A DNA stretch of 34,345 bases from an uncultured Bacteroidales bacterium (GCA_900314925.1 OMXC01000005.1:1-34345), one strand, 5' to 3'. Counted from the first letter of the stretch, positions 9,889 through 18,641 are shown. Made by a program: numbers and translations. Notes: generated from the letters alone by a model not told the origin.

Positions 9889-10752
9889 TTATAATTTACA
9901 ACGTTTAGGTCTCATCCATCCGAACATTGTCTCCAGACTTACCCCCAAAGACACATTCATAAAAACATACCAATCTTTCAATGAATCATCCCCACGCTTT
10001 ATTCCGGCATCATTCACATAACCAGCCTCAACTTCACCGCTACGGTCAGACAGCCGTACAGCGACATCGCCGTCAATGACCTCTTTCTCCAGCAATGATG
10101 CATCGACATACGTCGTGCTTACATCATCCAGATAATCTGTCCATGTCTTCCGAAAGCCATATTCAGCAGCCAGCGAAAAAGTTTTGCTTATCCTCCATTT
10201 GACACCGACCCCGAAAGGCATGCACAGTTGTATCAAAGTGTATGGCCTGCGCTCTGGGTAGAGCGATGCCCCCTGCCCTTCTGTACATAATGGCTGCAAA
10301 GCAACCCACTGCTGATCGCCATCAGCACCAACACATAAAGCCATGGGATTGTGGTGAAACACACCTATTCCCCAAAAGATATAAGGCGTCCAAACCGACT
10401 CTGTCGCCCCCGGGCCAAAAGGCCGGAAGTTAAACTCCGCCAGCGCACTCAACTCAAAGATATCACTACGGAAACTCAGATTTCGCAATTTGACATAATC
10501 TTTATCACATGAGATACGACCATACGAAGCATCAACCCGCAATGCCCAACGGCTATCAAGGCGTGTACGCAACCCGACGCCGCCTGCGGCATGAAGGGGA
10601 GACAACACCGATTGGTTATTAAGGTCTCCAATGTAATTCATTGTACCTCCGCACAGCACAACTTCACTCTGCCTCATGAAATCAAAATCCTGCGCCCCCA
10701 ACGCCATTGGCATCAGCACAACAAACAACAATGTGAACCTTTTTCTATTCAC
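9889..10752 (-). CDS. DUF6089-family outer-membrane protein
   Basis: 287 residues with a signal peptide (RKRFTLLFVVLMPMALGAQ). The body is a predicted 8-strand barrel: GTMNYIGDLNNQ, WALRVDASYGRISCDKD, NLSFRSDIFELSALAEFNF and PYIFWGIGVFHHNP match what I recall of the DUF6089 family, commonly encoded just upstream of uppS-bamA in Bacteroidales. Function is unknown; a structural or assembly role in the outer membrane is inferred from context only. The start is GTG at 10752, the only candidate that keeps the signal peptide; it overlaps the preceding DUF4837 gene by 8 nt. Confidence 0.85.
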   Translation of the reverse strand: MNRKRFTLLFVVLMPMALGAQDFDFMRQSEVVLCGGTMNYIGDLNNQSVLSPLHAAGGVGLRTRLDSRWALRVDASYGRISCDKDYVKLRNLSFRSDIFELSALAEFNFRPFGPGATESVWTPYIFWGIGVFHHNPMALCVGADGDQQWVALQPLCTEGQGASLYPERRPYTLIQLCMPFGVGVKWRISKTFSLAAEYGFRKTWTDYLDDVSTTYVDASLLEKEVIDGDVAVRLSDRSGEVEAGYVNDAGIKRGDDSLKDWYVFMNVSLGVSLETMFGWMRPKRCKL

Positions 10753-11746
10753 TGGCAGGCCATGTTATTGAGCGGCAGATACCATCCACCTGCATCAAAT
10801 AGTCACGCTTGTTGAATCGCGGGCAATACACATATCCGGTAAGCTCGACCAGCTGCTTGCCGTCTGGCGAGAGAATACTGTAACTAACAAACGGACCTCC
10901 CATGAAATCACCGAACAAACGCCACAGGCCACGCGTCTCGACACAGTATTTAACACCGTCAAAATCAACAACACGGCTCTCTAACGCCACACGACGCTCA
11001 GTAGCCATATAGCTGCCCTCGGCAGGTCCCGGCACCTCCCTCTTCATCATGGTGTCCAACCTGTTGTAGATCTTCGCCGTGTCGAATTGGTGCTCGTCAC
11101 GATATGGCATGACATTCACCAGAATGCCAAGACCGAAATCCTTGGTCTCCTTACGCAACCATAAAAAATCGCCGTCCTCTTTGGCCCAAGAGAATTCCTT
11201 GGGCAGGGAAAAGGTAAAGCCGTATTTATCTTGGACACGCTTAACCAACTCATAATTACAATCCTTGTCAAAGGCTTTTGCCATACGACGATATTCGTCC
11301 TTGTATATCTCTTCCAATATACGACTTGAGTGCTTGCGAAGCATCTCACACAAACTCTTCTCACTGGTAGCGGCAATGTCTATCACCGTCTGGGGTTCTG
11401 CCCACTGGTTGTGGTGAATGTAGAATTTGTCTGGATTTTCTGCCTTTACATCACAGATGACAATATTGCGGTGAGCCTTGAACATCTGTGTGTTGTGCAA
11501 CGATGACACCGGAACATTCACAACATCGAACCGCGGTTCTGGTTGCGGCAGCCCGTCTTGCGGTGCACGGAAAATGGAGTCTATAAGGGCCTTGGCGGCT
11601 CCTTCATAACAGCTTTTGTCGGCAGCGATGATTACTTCGCACGTCTTGCCAGACGAACTGCGTTTGGTCAACGCTTTGTTTTCAGGACTGTTGCATGCTG
11701 CAAGAAGCAAAACCGCAACGACTGTTGTCAATCCGATTTTTTTCAT
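10745..11746 (-). CDS. DUF4837-family lipoprotein
   Basis: 333 residues with a lipoprotein signal peptide, MKKIGLTTVVAVLLLAAC; the Cys of LAAC is the predicted lipidated residue. The remainder is soluble and resembles DUF4837: a VIIAADKSCYEGAAKALIDSIF start similar to the family's 'ADK.LW...' region, a central YGFTFSLPKEFSWAKEDGDF and a FGLGILVNVMPY strand, then a C-terminal half with VETRGLWRLFGDFMGGPFVSY. The function of this Bacteroidota family is not known to me. ATG 11746 is preferred over GTG 11752 because it forms a 4-nt ATGA overlap with the epimerase gene, the coupling seen repeatedly in this window. Confidence 0.85.
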   Translation of the reverse strand: MKKIGLTTVVAVLLLAACNSPENKALTKRSSSGKTCEVIIAADKSCYEGAAKALIDSIFRAPQDGLPQPEPRFDVVNVPVSSLHNTQMFKAHRNIVICDVKAENPDKFYIHHNQWAEPQTVIDIAATSEKSLCEMLRKHSSRILEEIYKDEYRRMAKAFDKDCNYELVKRVQDKYGFTFSLPKEFSWAKEDGDFLWLRKETKDFGLGILVNVMPYRDEHQFDTAKIYNRLDTMMKREVPGPAEGSYMATERRVALESRVVDFDGVKYCVETRGLWRLFGDFMGGPFVSYSILSPDGKQLVELTGYVYCPRFNKRDYLMQVDGICRSITWPASE

Positions 11747-12729
11747 ATACACTTGTTATTATTTTTCCATTCATGATACTCTGCTATAGCCTGTTCTATC
11801 GGCGTCTCCTTATATCCCAAATCCTTAATCCCATGTGTGTTGTCGTAGAATTCCCGCACCATGAGCTGGCTGACATTGGTATAGGACAGCTCCGTACACG
11901 CTCCGCACTTCCTCAGCACTCCCCCTGCATAACCGGCACAACTTAGCACAAAGTCGGGTAATTCAACCACCCTCTGCCGATAACCCATCACCCTTGCCTG
12001 CATCTCATATAACTCTCTGATAGCAAGATTTCCACACCTATTTGTCACTATATACCGTTCACCATTGACACCCTTCGTAAGCGCATTCACCTCTGCCTCA
12101 GCCACATCTCGCACTGCCACAAAAGCCTTCCCTCCTCTTGGTGCAAACGCAACTCTCTTGTTGTATGCTATTTGCAGCATCCTCCCAGATGAAGGTTTCA
12201 CGTCCCAAGCGCCAAGTATATAGCCTGGATTTATTATCACGTAGTGGCCGTTAGGGTGTTTTAGTGAAGCACTCCTGACAATCTCTTCTCCCATTCTTTT
12301 GCTCTGGGCATAATAACTGCTCTTGAACGGCTCCCTCATCGGCTCGCTTTCCGCGGCTGGACACTCAACGCTGCCATACCCTATTGTATTCACCGTTGAC
12401 GTATGTACCAACGTACTTATTTCATGCTCTTCCATCACACGGACTATCAGCTTGGGCAGTTCGCAATTCACAGGCAGGTAGTCCTCCAGCCGAAGCAGCG
12501 ACATATCTGTCACTCCCGCACAATTCATCACAGCATCACATCCCTTGGCGGCATTAAGAAGTGTCGCATAGTCAAGCGGCGACCCCACAAACGTCTGCCA
12601 TCCGCCTCCGGGCAACTTGATGCCATCAGCGCGGCGCACAAGCACACTCACATCGTGCCCAGCAGCCAAAAGCTTCTGTAACACGTTGTGTCCCAGCAGA
12701 CCTGTCGCTCCAAGCAGCAACACTTTCAT
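11743..12729 (-). CDS. NAD(P)-dependent epimerase/dehydratase (extended SDR)
   Basis: 328-residue extended short-chain dehydrogenase/reductase. The Rossmann motif GATGLLGHNVLQKL is at the N-terminus, followed by DAVMNCAGVTDM, a catalytic Ser/Thr region HTSTVNTIGYG and the YYAQSKRMGEE motif providing the YxxxK Tyr and Lys. The closest general type is dihydroflavonol-4-reductase-like or nucleoside-diphosphate-sugar epimerase-like. Substrate cannot be told from sequence; in this envelope cluster a sugar nucleotide or a lipid intermediate is plausible but inferred. It follows the HHH barrel gene by 42 nt and overlaps the DUF4837 gene by 4 nt. Confidence 0.9.
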   Translation of the reverse strand: MKVLLLGATGLLGHNVLQKLLAAGHDVSVLVRRADGIKLPGGGWQTFVGSPLDYATLLNAAKGCDAVMNCAGVTDMSLLRLEDYLPVNCELPKLIVRVMEEHEISTLVHTSTVNTIGYGSVECPAAESEPMREPFKSSYYAQSKRMGEEIVRSASLKHPNGHYVIINPGYILGAWDVKPSSGRMLQIAYNKRVAFAPRGGKAFVAVRDVAEAEVNALTKGVNGERYIVTNRCGNLAIRELYEMQARVMGYRQRVVELPDFVLSCAGYAGGVLRKCGACTELSYTNVSQLMVREFYDNTHGIKDLGYKETPIEQAIAEYHEWKNNNKCI

Positions 12730-12771
12730 AATTCTAATAACGACTTCTCGCGTTATTTATTGCCTTGCCGC

Positions 12772-14625
12772 TTATAATTTCAACCGCAGCTGCACAAGCC
12801 AAGTCTGGCGTGCAGGCCCCTCTGTCAGCGCGGCACCACTACCTATGCTTTCTCTGTCGGTATAATAGGTAACTGCATACTTTCCGGCAAGCATAAGCCT
12901 GTCGCTGATGTTGTAGCGCAGAACCACATGCACCCTGCCCCCACGGCCGTAGAGCATCGGCATGTTCCATGCATATTGCAGATTACTCTCACTCAAATAG
13001 AACCGTGCATAGTATCCGTTCACGTCAAACCACGCCGCACCCATCGTCAGCTGCAGACCGCCATGCGCATATCGTACCGTCTGTGCCACAAGCCATCCAC
13101 TCTGTATCGACGTACTCTCCCCCGCAAAATGGGCATACATGGCCCGCGATACAAGGCACCAGCGGCCAAATGTCGCCTTCACCTCGCCCTGCACCTGCCT
13201 CCTTACCGTCTCCTCGCCAAGATATAACGTACTGTCTATATTGGGTATATTCCTTTCCTTGAGCCTGTCGTAATAGCGCACCGCAACATCGACATTGCGC
13301 CACACTCTGCGCCCCACCACCATCCGCAACCATGCCCCTGTGGAGGGCCTGTAGCTACCATAGCGCAAGGAGCTGAATCGGTGAAGGTCGAAGCTCGTCT
13401 GCATCGTAAACCCTAATGGCAGCTGCATACAGGCATCTATGCTGACACCTTGCTCACCCTGAGTGTTGCCCACGCCATAGCCTTGTGCATGAAGATTATG
13501 GTATTCCGGGTGATAGTATCGCCAACTCACACCGAACCTGTTGGCCGACGAGGGCGTAAACGTGGCCCCGGCTATGGCCGCAGGGTGCACGCAGCCATCC
13601 AAGGCAGCCTCTCCGTAGAGCGTCAACCGCTGCCATTGCCACGTGGCATCAACGCCGGCATTGAAAAGCCTGCGTCCACGGAAGCGCGTCTGGTTGTACA
13701 CATAATCACGCGTCCCTAGAGTGTCGTCAAGCAGCGTGTATGCCGCCGTCACACCGGCAACAATGGTTCCGCGACGCCATTCAACACGTCCGCCACCGAG
13801 GGTCTCCCCTTTGGCGCGTGAAGCAAAGGCCGATAAATGCACCTCTCGCCATAGACGCACCGTCGCCGCCACACCTTCCTGATACGATTCTTCGTAGAAA
13901 GCTCCCGCCGGACGCACACCGGCACCATAACGCTCGGGGGTAGCACCCGTGACGTTAAAGGGCTTGAATCCACTCCACACGGTTAATCCCTGGCCGAACT
14001 GCAGACCATAACGGCCCACGATTAGCTTCTCCAACCGCCCCATATCGCTGAGCATAAGATGATAGCCATAGAAGTTATGCTTGCCCCACGCTTCGGCGGG
14101 GTCTTTGTCCGCGGTGAACCGCAGGCTTATATGTTCACGATACTTGTAGTTATAACTGAACAAAGCATGCAGATTGTCGCCATCGTAGCGGCCGTCGCGG
14201 TAGCCCTCGGCCTGTTCCACTGTGCCGCCAATGCCCGTAATCACGGTATGATGACCCTGCCACCAACGCATCCTGCCAGTCTCAACGTATGGCTCGACCT
14301 TGACCATCGGCGTCAGAAAACCCACTGTTACGCTGTCGAATCCCGGCACAAGCAGCAACTCCTTGACCGAGAGCAGCTGGCCGTAAAGCAATATGTAGTT
14401 GCACAAGGCCCTGTAGCGGAAGGCCGTCATCAGCGGCAGCTGCCGCACAGCAGCGGTGTCGTTTATGTTCACTGGCTCCGCCGCCAGCTGCATCATCTCG
14501 TCAACCACTGCCGCAGCCTGCTCTTCGCCCACCTCCTCCTGCATCCACTCTTCCAGCGCATCGTCGACCTGGGCCGCAATGGCCGTCGGCAACAACAACA
14601 ACAACATTATGATCCATCTCCTCAT
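12772..14625 (-). CDS. Helix-hairpin-helix (ComEA-like) domain fused to a predicted outer-membrane barrel
   Basis: 617 residues from ATG 14625, which gives a 4-nt ATGA overlap with the upstream gene; ATG 14631 would add two residues. A signal peptide (RRWIIMLLLLLPTAIAAQ) is followed by an acidic helix and, at about residues 50-112, a ComEA-like helix-hairpin-helix unit: VNINDTAAVRQLP...YILLYGQLLSVKELLLVPGFD. The hairpin Gly of LPGIG is replaced (LPLMT). The remaining 500 residues have alternating beta strands with many aromatic and Arg residues and end LVQLRLKL, typical of a large outer-membrane barrel. Similar long 'helix-hairpin-helix domain-containing' proteins occur in Bacteroidota, without known function. 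DNA binding at the cell surface or a protein-protein role are both possible. Confidence 0.8.
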   Translation of the reverse strand: MRRWIIMLLLLLPTAIAAQVDDALEEWMQEEVGEEQAAAVVDEMMQLAAEPVNINDTAAVRQLPLMTAFRYRALCNYILLYGQLLSVKELLLVPGFDSVTVGFLTPMVKVEPYVETGRMRWWQGHHTVITGIGGTVEQAEGYRDGRYDGDNLHALFSYNYKYREHISLRFTADKDPAEAWGKHNFYGYHLMLSDMGRLEKLIVGRYGLQFGQGLTVWSGFKPFNVTGATPERYGAGVRPAGAFYEESYQEGVAATVRLWREVHLSAFASRAKGETLGGGRVEWRRGTIVAGVTAAYTLLDDTLGTRDYVYNQTRFRGRRLFNAGVDATWQWQRLTLYGEAALDGCVHPAAIAGATFTPSSANRFGVSWRYYHPEYHNLHAQGYGVGNTQGEQGVSIDACMQLPLGFTMQTSFDLHRFSSLRYGSYRPSTGAWLRMVVGRRVWRNVDVAVRYYDRLKERNIPNIDSTLYLGEETVRRQVQGEVKATFGRWCLVSRAMYAHFAGESTSIQSGWLVAQTVRYAHGGLQLTMGAAWFDVNGYYARFYLSESNLQYAWNMPMLYGRGGRVHVVLRYNISDRLMLAGKYAVTYYTDRESIGSGAALTEGPARQTWLVQLRLKL

Positions 14626-15416
14626 AGCCATAGCGTCAGCGTTGTCTGTGGCGTGACGCCGAGCACACGATGCACGGAGGCACCCACGTCAACAGTTAAT
14701 CGACTCATACGCACACCTATACCGAACGTCGCCGTCATTGGGTTTGTTGCCATGCCTGCACGGAAAAAAAGGGTGCCGCGATAGTCGTATTCCATACCCA
14801 TGCGCATGCGCAGACGCTCCTCTTTCTCAAGTTCCACGATGGTGAGAACCTTAGCCAGCGGCCTGTAGGCCATTTGCACATGCATGCGCCATGGGCTGAC
14901 GCCAGCCCACGGCCGCGAGCCCGCAGTCACCATAACAGTCACACGACTGCCCACGGCAGCCATCAACATAGCACTGGCGCCATGCCATTGCTGCGCCTCG
15001 TAGTAGGCATCATCGGTGCCGACATGCATATAGCAGGCCGCGACGCCGGCTTTAAGCCATGACGCCACTTTCAACCCATAGCCAACAGCTGCCGACTGCT
15101 CGTGATATGCGGCACCTCCATGGTGACGGTACATGGCTCCGAATGTCCCGATACGAGGAGCAGGCCATACCACCGAGACACCCTTGTCGGCCATGTCTGC
15201 CAGCAAATAAGCCTGGCTGTAGCTGACCGACACATGGCGCATGGTGTCGTCAGCCATAAAGCAACCGCCCATAGCTCCGCTACGCGCGCTATGGGCGGTG
15301 TTTGAGTATTGTCCGTATGATGTGCTGCACAGCGCTGTCAGCACTGCAGCAAGCATCATCCTCGCAATAAAAACACTCTTACTGCAGCTGGTCAAGTGCT
15401 TCAATGACACTGACAT
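14622..15416 (-). CDS. Predicted PorV-like outer-membrane barrel protein
   Basis: 264 residues. The N-terminus has a hydrophobic signal core (MMLAAVLTALCSTSYGQ). The body has repeated short Gly and aromatic strands, with SGAMGGCFMADDTMRHVSVSYSQAYL near the start (compare the GG...AD...A..NPA pattern of the PorV/FadL-like proteins) and a WRMHVQMAYRPLAKVLTIVELEKEE segment. It resembles PorV/PorQ-type barrels and is adjacent to the HHH barrel gene, but family assignment is tentative. The start is uncertain: ATG 15416 overlaps the upstream lipoprotein gene by 38 nt but supplies the basic n-region, whereas ATG 15359 begins 19 nt after that gene and gives a short uncharged signal. Confidence 0.65.
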   Translation of the reverse strand: MSVSLKHLTSCSKSVFIARMMLAAVLTALCSTSYGQYSNTAHSARSGAMGGCFMADDTMRHVSVSYSQAYLLADMADKGVSVVWPAPRIGTFGAMYRHHGGAAYHEQSAAVGYGLKVASWLKAGVAACYMHVGTDDAYYEAQQWHGASAMLMAAVGSRVTVMVTAGSRPWAGVSPWRMHVQMAYRPLAKVLTIVELEKEERLRMRMGMEYDYRGTLFFRAGMATNPMTATFGIGVRMSRLTVDVGASVHRVLGVTPQTTLTLWL

Positions 15417-16173
15417 TCTCCGAGGTCATACGGGGGCTGGAAATCACACCGTTCAAGGTGACGGTGGGCAGATAGGCGGAGAGGAGGGTGGTGGCACGCT
15501 CGGGAAGGGCGAGGAGCGCGGGGAGCGACTCGCGTGTGACACGGAAGGCCTTGACGTTCTGCACCTGGCCCTGGATGCGGTTGCCTACCGTGGCCCACTC
15601 GTCGATGTGGATATTGCCATCGTAGCAGACATAAAACTCATCCTCGCTCACGGCAATCACCATAATGTTGGCGGGCTCGCCGGAAATACGGATATTGGTG
15701 TTCGTGAGGTAGTAGTTCCAGTTGTTCTCGTTCAGGCTGTCGATGAAGCTGAAGTCACCCTCTACCATCGGAATGTGGATGGCATAGTTGCCGTTGTGCT
15801 CCTGCGGCGTGGTGTCGCGCAGGTTGATGCCAATCAACGGGAACTGGATCTCGTTGTTTGAGTTGACCAGAATGTCACGTTCCGAGCCGAAGAACAGAGT
15901 GCCCAGGTCGAGCTCGTCGACACCGACACCGACACCGGTGGTGTTCAGCTTGACACAGCACAGACCGGAATTGAACTTCACCGAATCGTTGCTCATGATG
16001 GCGGCGTTGTGATAGCCACCAAAGCCGTCATTCTGGTTGGAGGGGGTCAGATAGATATGCCCTAACATGTCGGTGCCTGAGAGCTGGGAAATGTCAACGC
16101 TCTCACCTTCGCAGGCGCTGAAGCCCATCATGCAAACCACCGCTGCGGCGATTAAAAGAATACTTTTTTTCAT
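15379..16173 (-). CDS. Unknown lipoprotein
   Basis: 264 residues with a clear lipoprotein signal peptide: MKKSILLIAAAVVCMMGFSAC, with the Cys of FSAC as the lipidation site and Glu next. The mature part is Asn/Asp-rich and beta-rich (GHIYLTPSNQNDGFGGYHNA, FPLIGINLRDTTPQ, NIMVIAVSEDEFYVCYDGNI) and ends in a helical stretch with RESLPALLALPERATTLLSAYL. I do not recognise a family. It has its own promoter and is the first gene of the long minus-strand envelope cluster, so it could be coexpressed with the barrels downstream. Surface or periplasmic location cannot be decided from sequence. Confidence 0.75.
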   Translation of the reverse strand: MKKSILLIAAAVVCMMGFSACEGESVDISQLSGTDMLGHIYLTPSNQNDGFGGYHNAAIMSNDSVKFNSGLCCVKLNTTGVGVGVDELDLGTLFFGSERDILVNSNNEIQFPLIGINLRDTTPQEHNGNYAIHIPMVEGDFSFIDSLNENNWNYYLTNTNIRISGEPANIMVIAVSEDEFYVCYDGNIHIDEWATVGNRIQGQVQNVKAFRVTRESLPALLALPERATTLLSAYLPTVTLNGVISSPRMTSENVSVIEALDQLQ

Positions 16174-16239
16174 AATTGTATCATTTAATTGGTTAATATT
16201 ATGCCATTTATGCTACTATTCCCTTACATTGCCTTTCTG

Positions 16240-16271
16240 CAAAGGTATGTATTAAAAAAGAATAAAACAAA
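16240..16271 (-). promoter_or_regulatory. Promoter of the envelope gene cluster (Bacteroidota type)
   Basis: On the minus strand TTTG (16271-16268) is followed after exactly 20 nt by TACCTTTG (16247-16240), a perfect match to the consensus. The lipoprotein start at 16173 is about 60 nt beyond the expected transcription start. No other comparably good match was seen between here and uppS. Confidence 0.75.
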
Positions 16272-16303
16272 TTTTTTTGCTATAAATGTCAAAAAATCAG
16301 TCC

Positions 16304-17044
16304 CTATTCCGCGGTCTTTGGCTCGCTGCCGACAGACTGCATAAGCGTTTTATAGGTCTTCTCGGCGGCAAGCTGTTCGGCCGCCTTGATGGTATACTCG
16401 ACGGCCGACTGCTGCGGTTTGCCGTCGATGTTGACGCGGCATTCATACTCGCGCCGTCCCGACTGGCCGCGCACAACGCTGCGCACTATCTCGAAGGTCA
16501 CCTTTTTGTGGTTCTTCTGACCCCAGTCTATAAGCTTGCTCTTGAAATTCCACTCGGTCTGCGCCACGGTGTCCACGTCGATGTAGGTGCACAGCAGCCT
16601 TCTGATGATGATACGGCGTGTGAAACGGTAGCCTTTCTCTATATACACCGCACCTATCAGCGCCTCAAGGGCATCGCCGCCCATCGACTTGAAAGCCCCC
16701 TCGCCGCCGCGCTGGTGCTCTATAAGCTCCAACATACCTATCTTGACGGCCAACTGGCCGAGGCTCTTGCGGCTCACTATCTTTGAGCGCATCTCGGTGA
16801 GGAACCCCTCGCCCTTGAGCGGGTACTTCTTATAAAGATACTCGGCCACCACAGTGCCAAGCACCGCGTCGCCGAGGTACTCAAGACGCTCGTTGTTGAT
16901 GCGGTGCCCTTCGCTTACACTCGACACCGAACGGTGGATGAAAGCGGTGTGATACAGCTCAGTGCGACGGGGCACAAAACCCAGCACATTCTTGAAGAAA
17001 GCGTAGAATTCAGGGCTTTCCTTCTTCTTGGCGAACAATGGCAC
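16304..17044 (-). CDS. rnc: Ribonuclease III
   Basis: Double-strand-specific endoribonuclease for rRNA maturation and mRNA decay. 246 residues: the signature NNERLEYLGDAVLG contains E52, E55 and D59, and GGDALEALIGAVY supplies D124 and E127, so the metal-binding set is complete. A C-terminal dsRNA-binding domain (about 165-235) is recognisable from TEWNFKSKLIDWGQKNHKK and the terminal AVEYTIKAAEQLAAEKTYK, though weakly conserved. The start is GTG at 17044; an in-frame stop lies immediately upstream at 17048-17050, which is the fabF stop. It is the third gene of the acpP-fabF-rnc order conserved in Bacteroidota. Confidence 0.96.
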   Translation of the reverse strand: MPLFAKKKESPEFYAFFKNVLGFVPRRTELYHTAFIHRSVSSVSEGHRINNERLEYLGDAVLGTVVAEYLYKKYPLKGEGFLTEMRSKIVSRKSLGQLAVKIGMLELIEHQRGGEGAFKSMGGDALEALIGAVYIEKGYRFTRRIIIRRLLCTYIDVDTVAQTEWNFKSKLIDWGQKNHKKVTFEIVRSVVRGQSGRREYECRVNIDGKPQQSAVEYTIKAAEQLAAEKTYKTLMQSVGSEPKTAE

Positions 17045-17047
17045 GGT

Positions 17048-18292
17048 TCAGTATTTTCTGAAGGCGAGACATACGTTGTGGCCACCGAAACCGAAGGCAT
17101 TGCTCAACGCGAAGCTCACCTCGCGCTCCTTGGCCTGGTTGAAGGTGAAGTCCAACGCCGGTATCTGCGGGTCGTCGTTGAAGTGGTTTATCGTCGGCGG
17201 CACAATACCGTTCTTGATCGTCAAGATGGTGGCTATGGCCTCCACAGCACCGGCTGCACCAAGCAGGTGGCCCGTCATTGACTTCGTGGAGTTTATGGCC
17301 ATCTTGAAAGCATGATCACCGAACAGACCCACTATGGCCTTGGGCTCCGACACGTCGCCAATAGGTGTCGACGTGCCGTGGGTGTTGATGTGGTCGACAT
17401 CGGTGAGCTGCATGCCCGACTCCACGACGGCCTGGCGCATGGCGTCGATGACGCCGAGCCCTTCGGGGTGCGACGCCGTGATATGGTAGGCATCGGCCGA
17501 AAGACCGGCTCCGGTCACCTCGGCGTATATCTTGGCACCGCGCGCAAGAGCGTGGTCCAACTCCTCGAGTATCAGCGTGCCGGCACCCTCGCCGAGCACA
17601 AAGCCGTCGCGGTCCAGATCGAAGGGACGGCTGGCGGTCCAGGGGTCGTCGTTGCGGGTAGAGAGGGCACGCATGTTGCCGAAACCACCGATACCGACTT
17701 CAGTCACAGCACACTCGCTGCCGCCAACAACCATCACGTCGGCCTTGCCGAGGCGGATGAGGTTGAAAGCATCGCTGATGGCGGCTGCCGACGAGGCGCA
17801 GGCAGCCACGGTGCAGTAGTTGGGACCACGCAGGCCGTAGCGGATGGCTATCTGGCCGGCGCAGATGTCGGTGATGACTTTCGGCACCCAGTAAGGGCTG
17901 AAGCGCGGTGTGCGACCGTTGTTGGCATACTCTATAATCTCGTCCTGGAGCGACGTTACGCCACCCATGCCGGAACCCCACACAACGCCCGCGCGCGCTT
18001 TATCTATATTTTCGTCGGCAAGACCGGCGTCGCGCATGGCCTCATCGACAGTCACCAGCCCGTACACGGTGTAACCGTCGAGCAGGCGCATCTCTTTCTT
18101 GTCAAAATGGTTCAGCGGGTCGAAACCCTTGAGTTCCGCAGCTATGCGGCACTTGAACTTCTCGGCGTCAAAATGTGTTATAGGACCTGCTCCGCTGACG
18201 CCGGCGGTAAGGCCTTTCCATAATTCACTGACGTTGTTTCCGATGGGTGTCAATGCACCCAAGCCGGTGACAACCACTCGCTTCAACTCCAT
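17048..18292 (-). CDS. fabF: Beta-ketoacyl-ACP synthase II
   Basis: Elongating condensing enzyme of type II fatty-acid synthesis, using acyl-ACP and malonyl-ACP. 414 residues from ATG 18292 (MELKRVVVTGLGALTPIGN is the normal N-terminus; an in-frame extension to 18370 is not supported). The Cys-His-His triad is visible: C165 in TVAACASSAAA, H305 in NTHGTSTPIGD and H342 in KSMTGHLLGAAGA, with K337 nearby. Length is normal. It follows acpP by 112 nt, a gap containing an imperfect hairpin, and is followed by rnc after 3 nt. Confidence 0.98.
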   Translation of the reverse strand: MELKRVVVTGLGALTPIGNNVSELWKGLTAGVSGAGPITHFDAEKFKCRIAAELKGFDPLNHFDKKEMRLLDGYTVYGLVTVDEAMRDAGLADENIDKARAGVVWGSGMGGVTSLQDEIIEYANNGRTPRFSPYWVPKVITDICAGQIAIRYGLRGPNYCTVAACASSAAAISDAFNLIRLGKADVMVVGGSECAVTEVGIGGFGNMRALSTRNDDPWTASRPFDLDRDGFVLGEGAGTLILEELDHALARGAKIYAEVTGAGLSADAYHITASHPEGLGVIDAMRQAVVESGMQLTDVDHINTHGTSTPIGDVSEPKAIVGLFGDHAFKMAINSTKSMTGHLLGAAGAVEAIATILTIKNGIVPPTINHFNDDPQIPALDFTFNQAKEREVSFALSNAFGFGGHNVCLAFRKY

Positions 18293-18336
18293 AATTCTTG
18301 GGGTTGGTTCTCGACTTTGGGTTGATAATGAAAGGC

Positions 18337-18377
18337 TGAAACGGTGGAACCCGGTCTTGCCGCGCCCCATCGTTTCA
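18337..18377 (-). promoter_or_regulatory. Intercistronic stem-loop between acpP and fabF
   Basis: Arms 18337-18347 and 18367-18377 pair over 11 bp with one mismatch (outer seven pairs TGAAACG/CGTTTCA), and the interior can add a short GC stem (CGG with CCG). There is no T tract. It could act as a partial terminator or an RNA processing site that raises acpP transcript over fabF-rnc; this role is inferred. Confidence 0.45.
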
Positions 18378-18404
18378 ACTTCTCAATAAATAAGATAAGA
18401 AGAG

Positions 18405-18641
18405 TTACTTCTTGGCGTTCTCAATGAAAGCGATGGCGTCGCCAACGGTGACAATCTTCTCGGCTTCCTCATCGGGAATGGAAAGGTCGAACTCCTTCTC
18501 AAGTTCCATAATCAGCTCAACGGTGTCCAGAGAGTCTGCACCCAGGTCGTTGGTGAAGCTGGCTTCGGGAACAACTTGACTTTCTTCAACACCAAGTTTG
18601 TCGGTGATGATGCTGGTAACTTTGGTTGCAATTTCTGACAT
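18405..18641 (-). CDS. acpP: Acyl carrier protein
   Basis: 78-residue acidic carrier protein that holds growing acyl chains on a phosphopantetheine arm. The attachment site is S37 in the [18 protein letters not shown] block, fully conserved. The N-terminus [21 protein letters not shown] matches Bacteroides ACP. ATG 18641 is used; the in-frame TTG three codons upstream is not needed. The gene leads the acpP-fabF-rnc operon and is divergent from purN. A PPTase able to activate it is encoded at 33496-33990. Confidence 0.98.
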   Translation of the reverse strand: MSEIATKVTSIITDKLGVEESQVVPEASFTNDLGADSLDTVELIMELEKEFDLSIPDEEAEKIVTVGDAIAFIENAKK

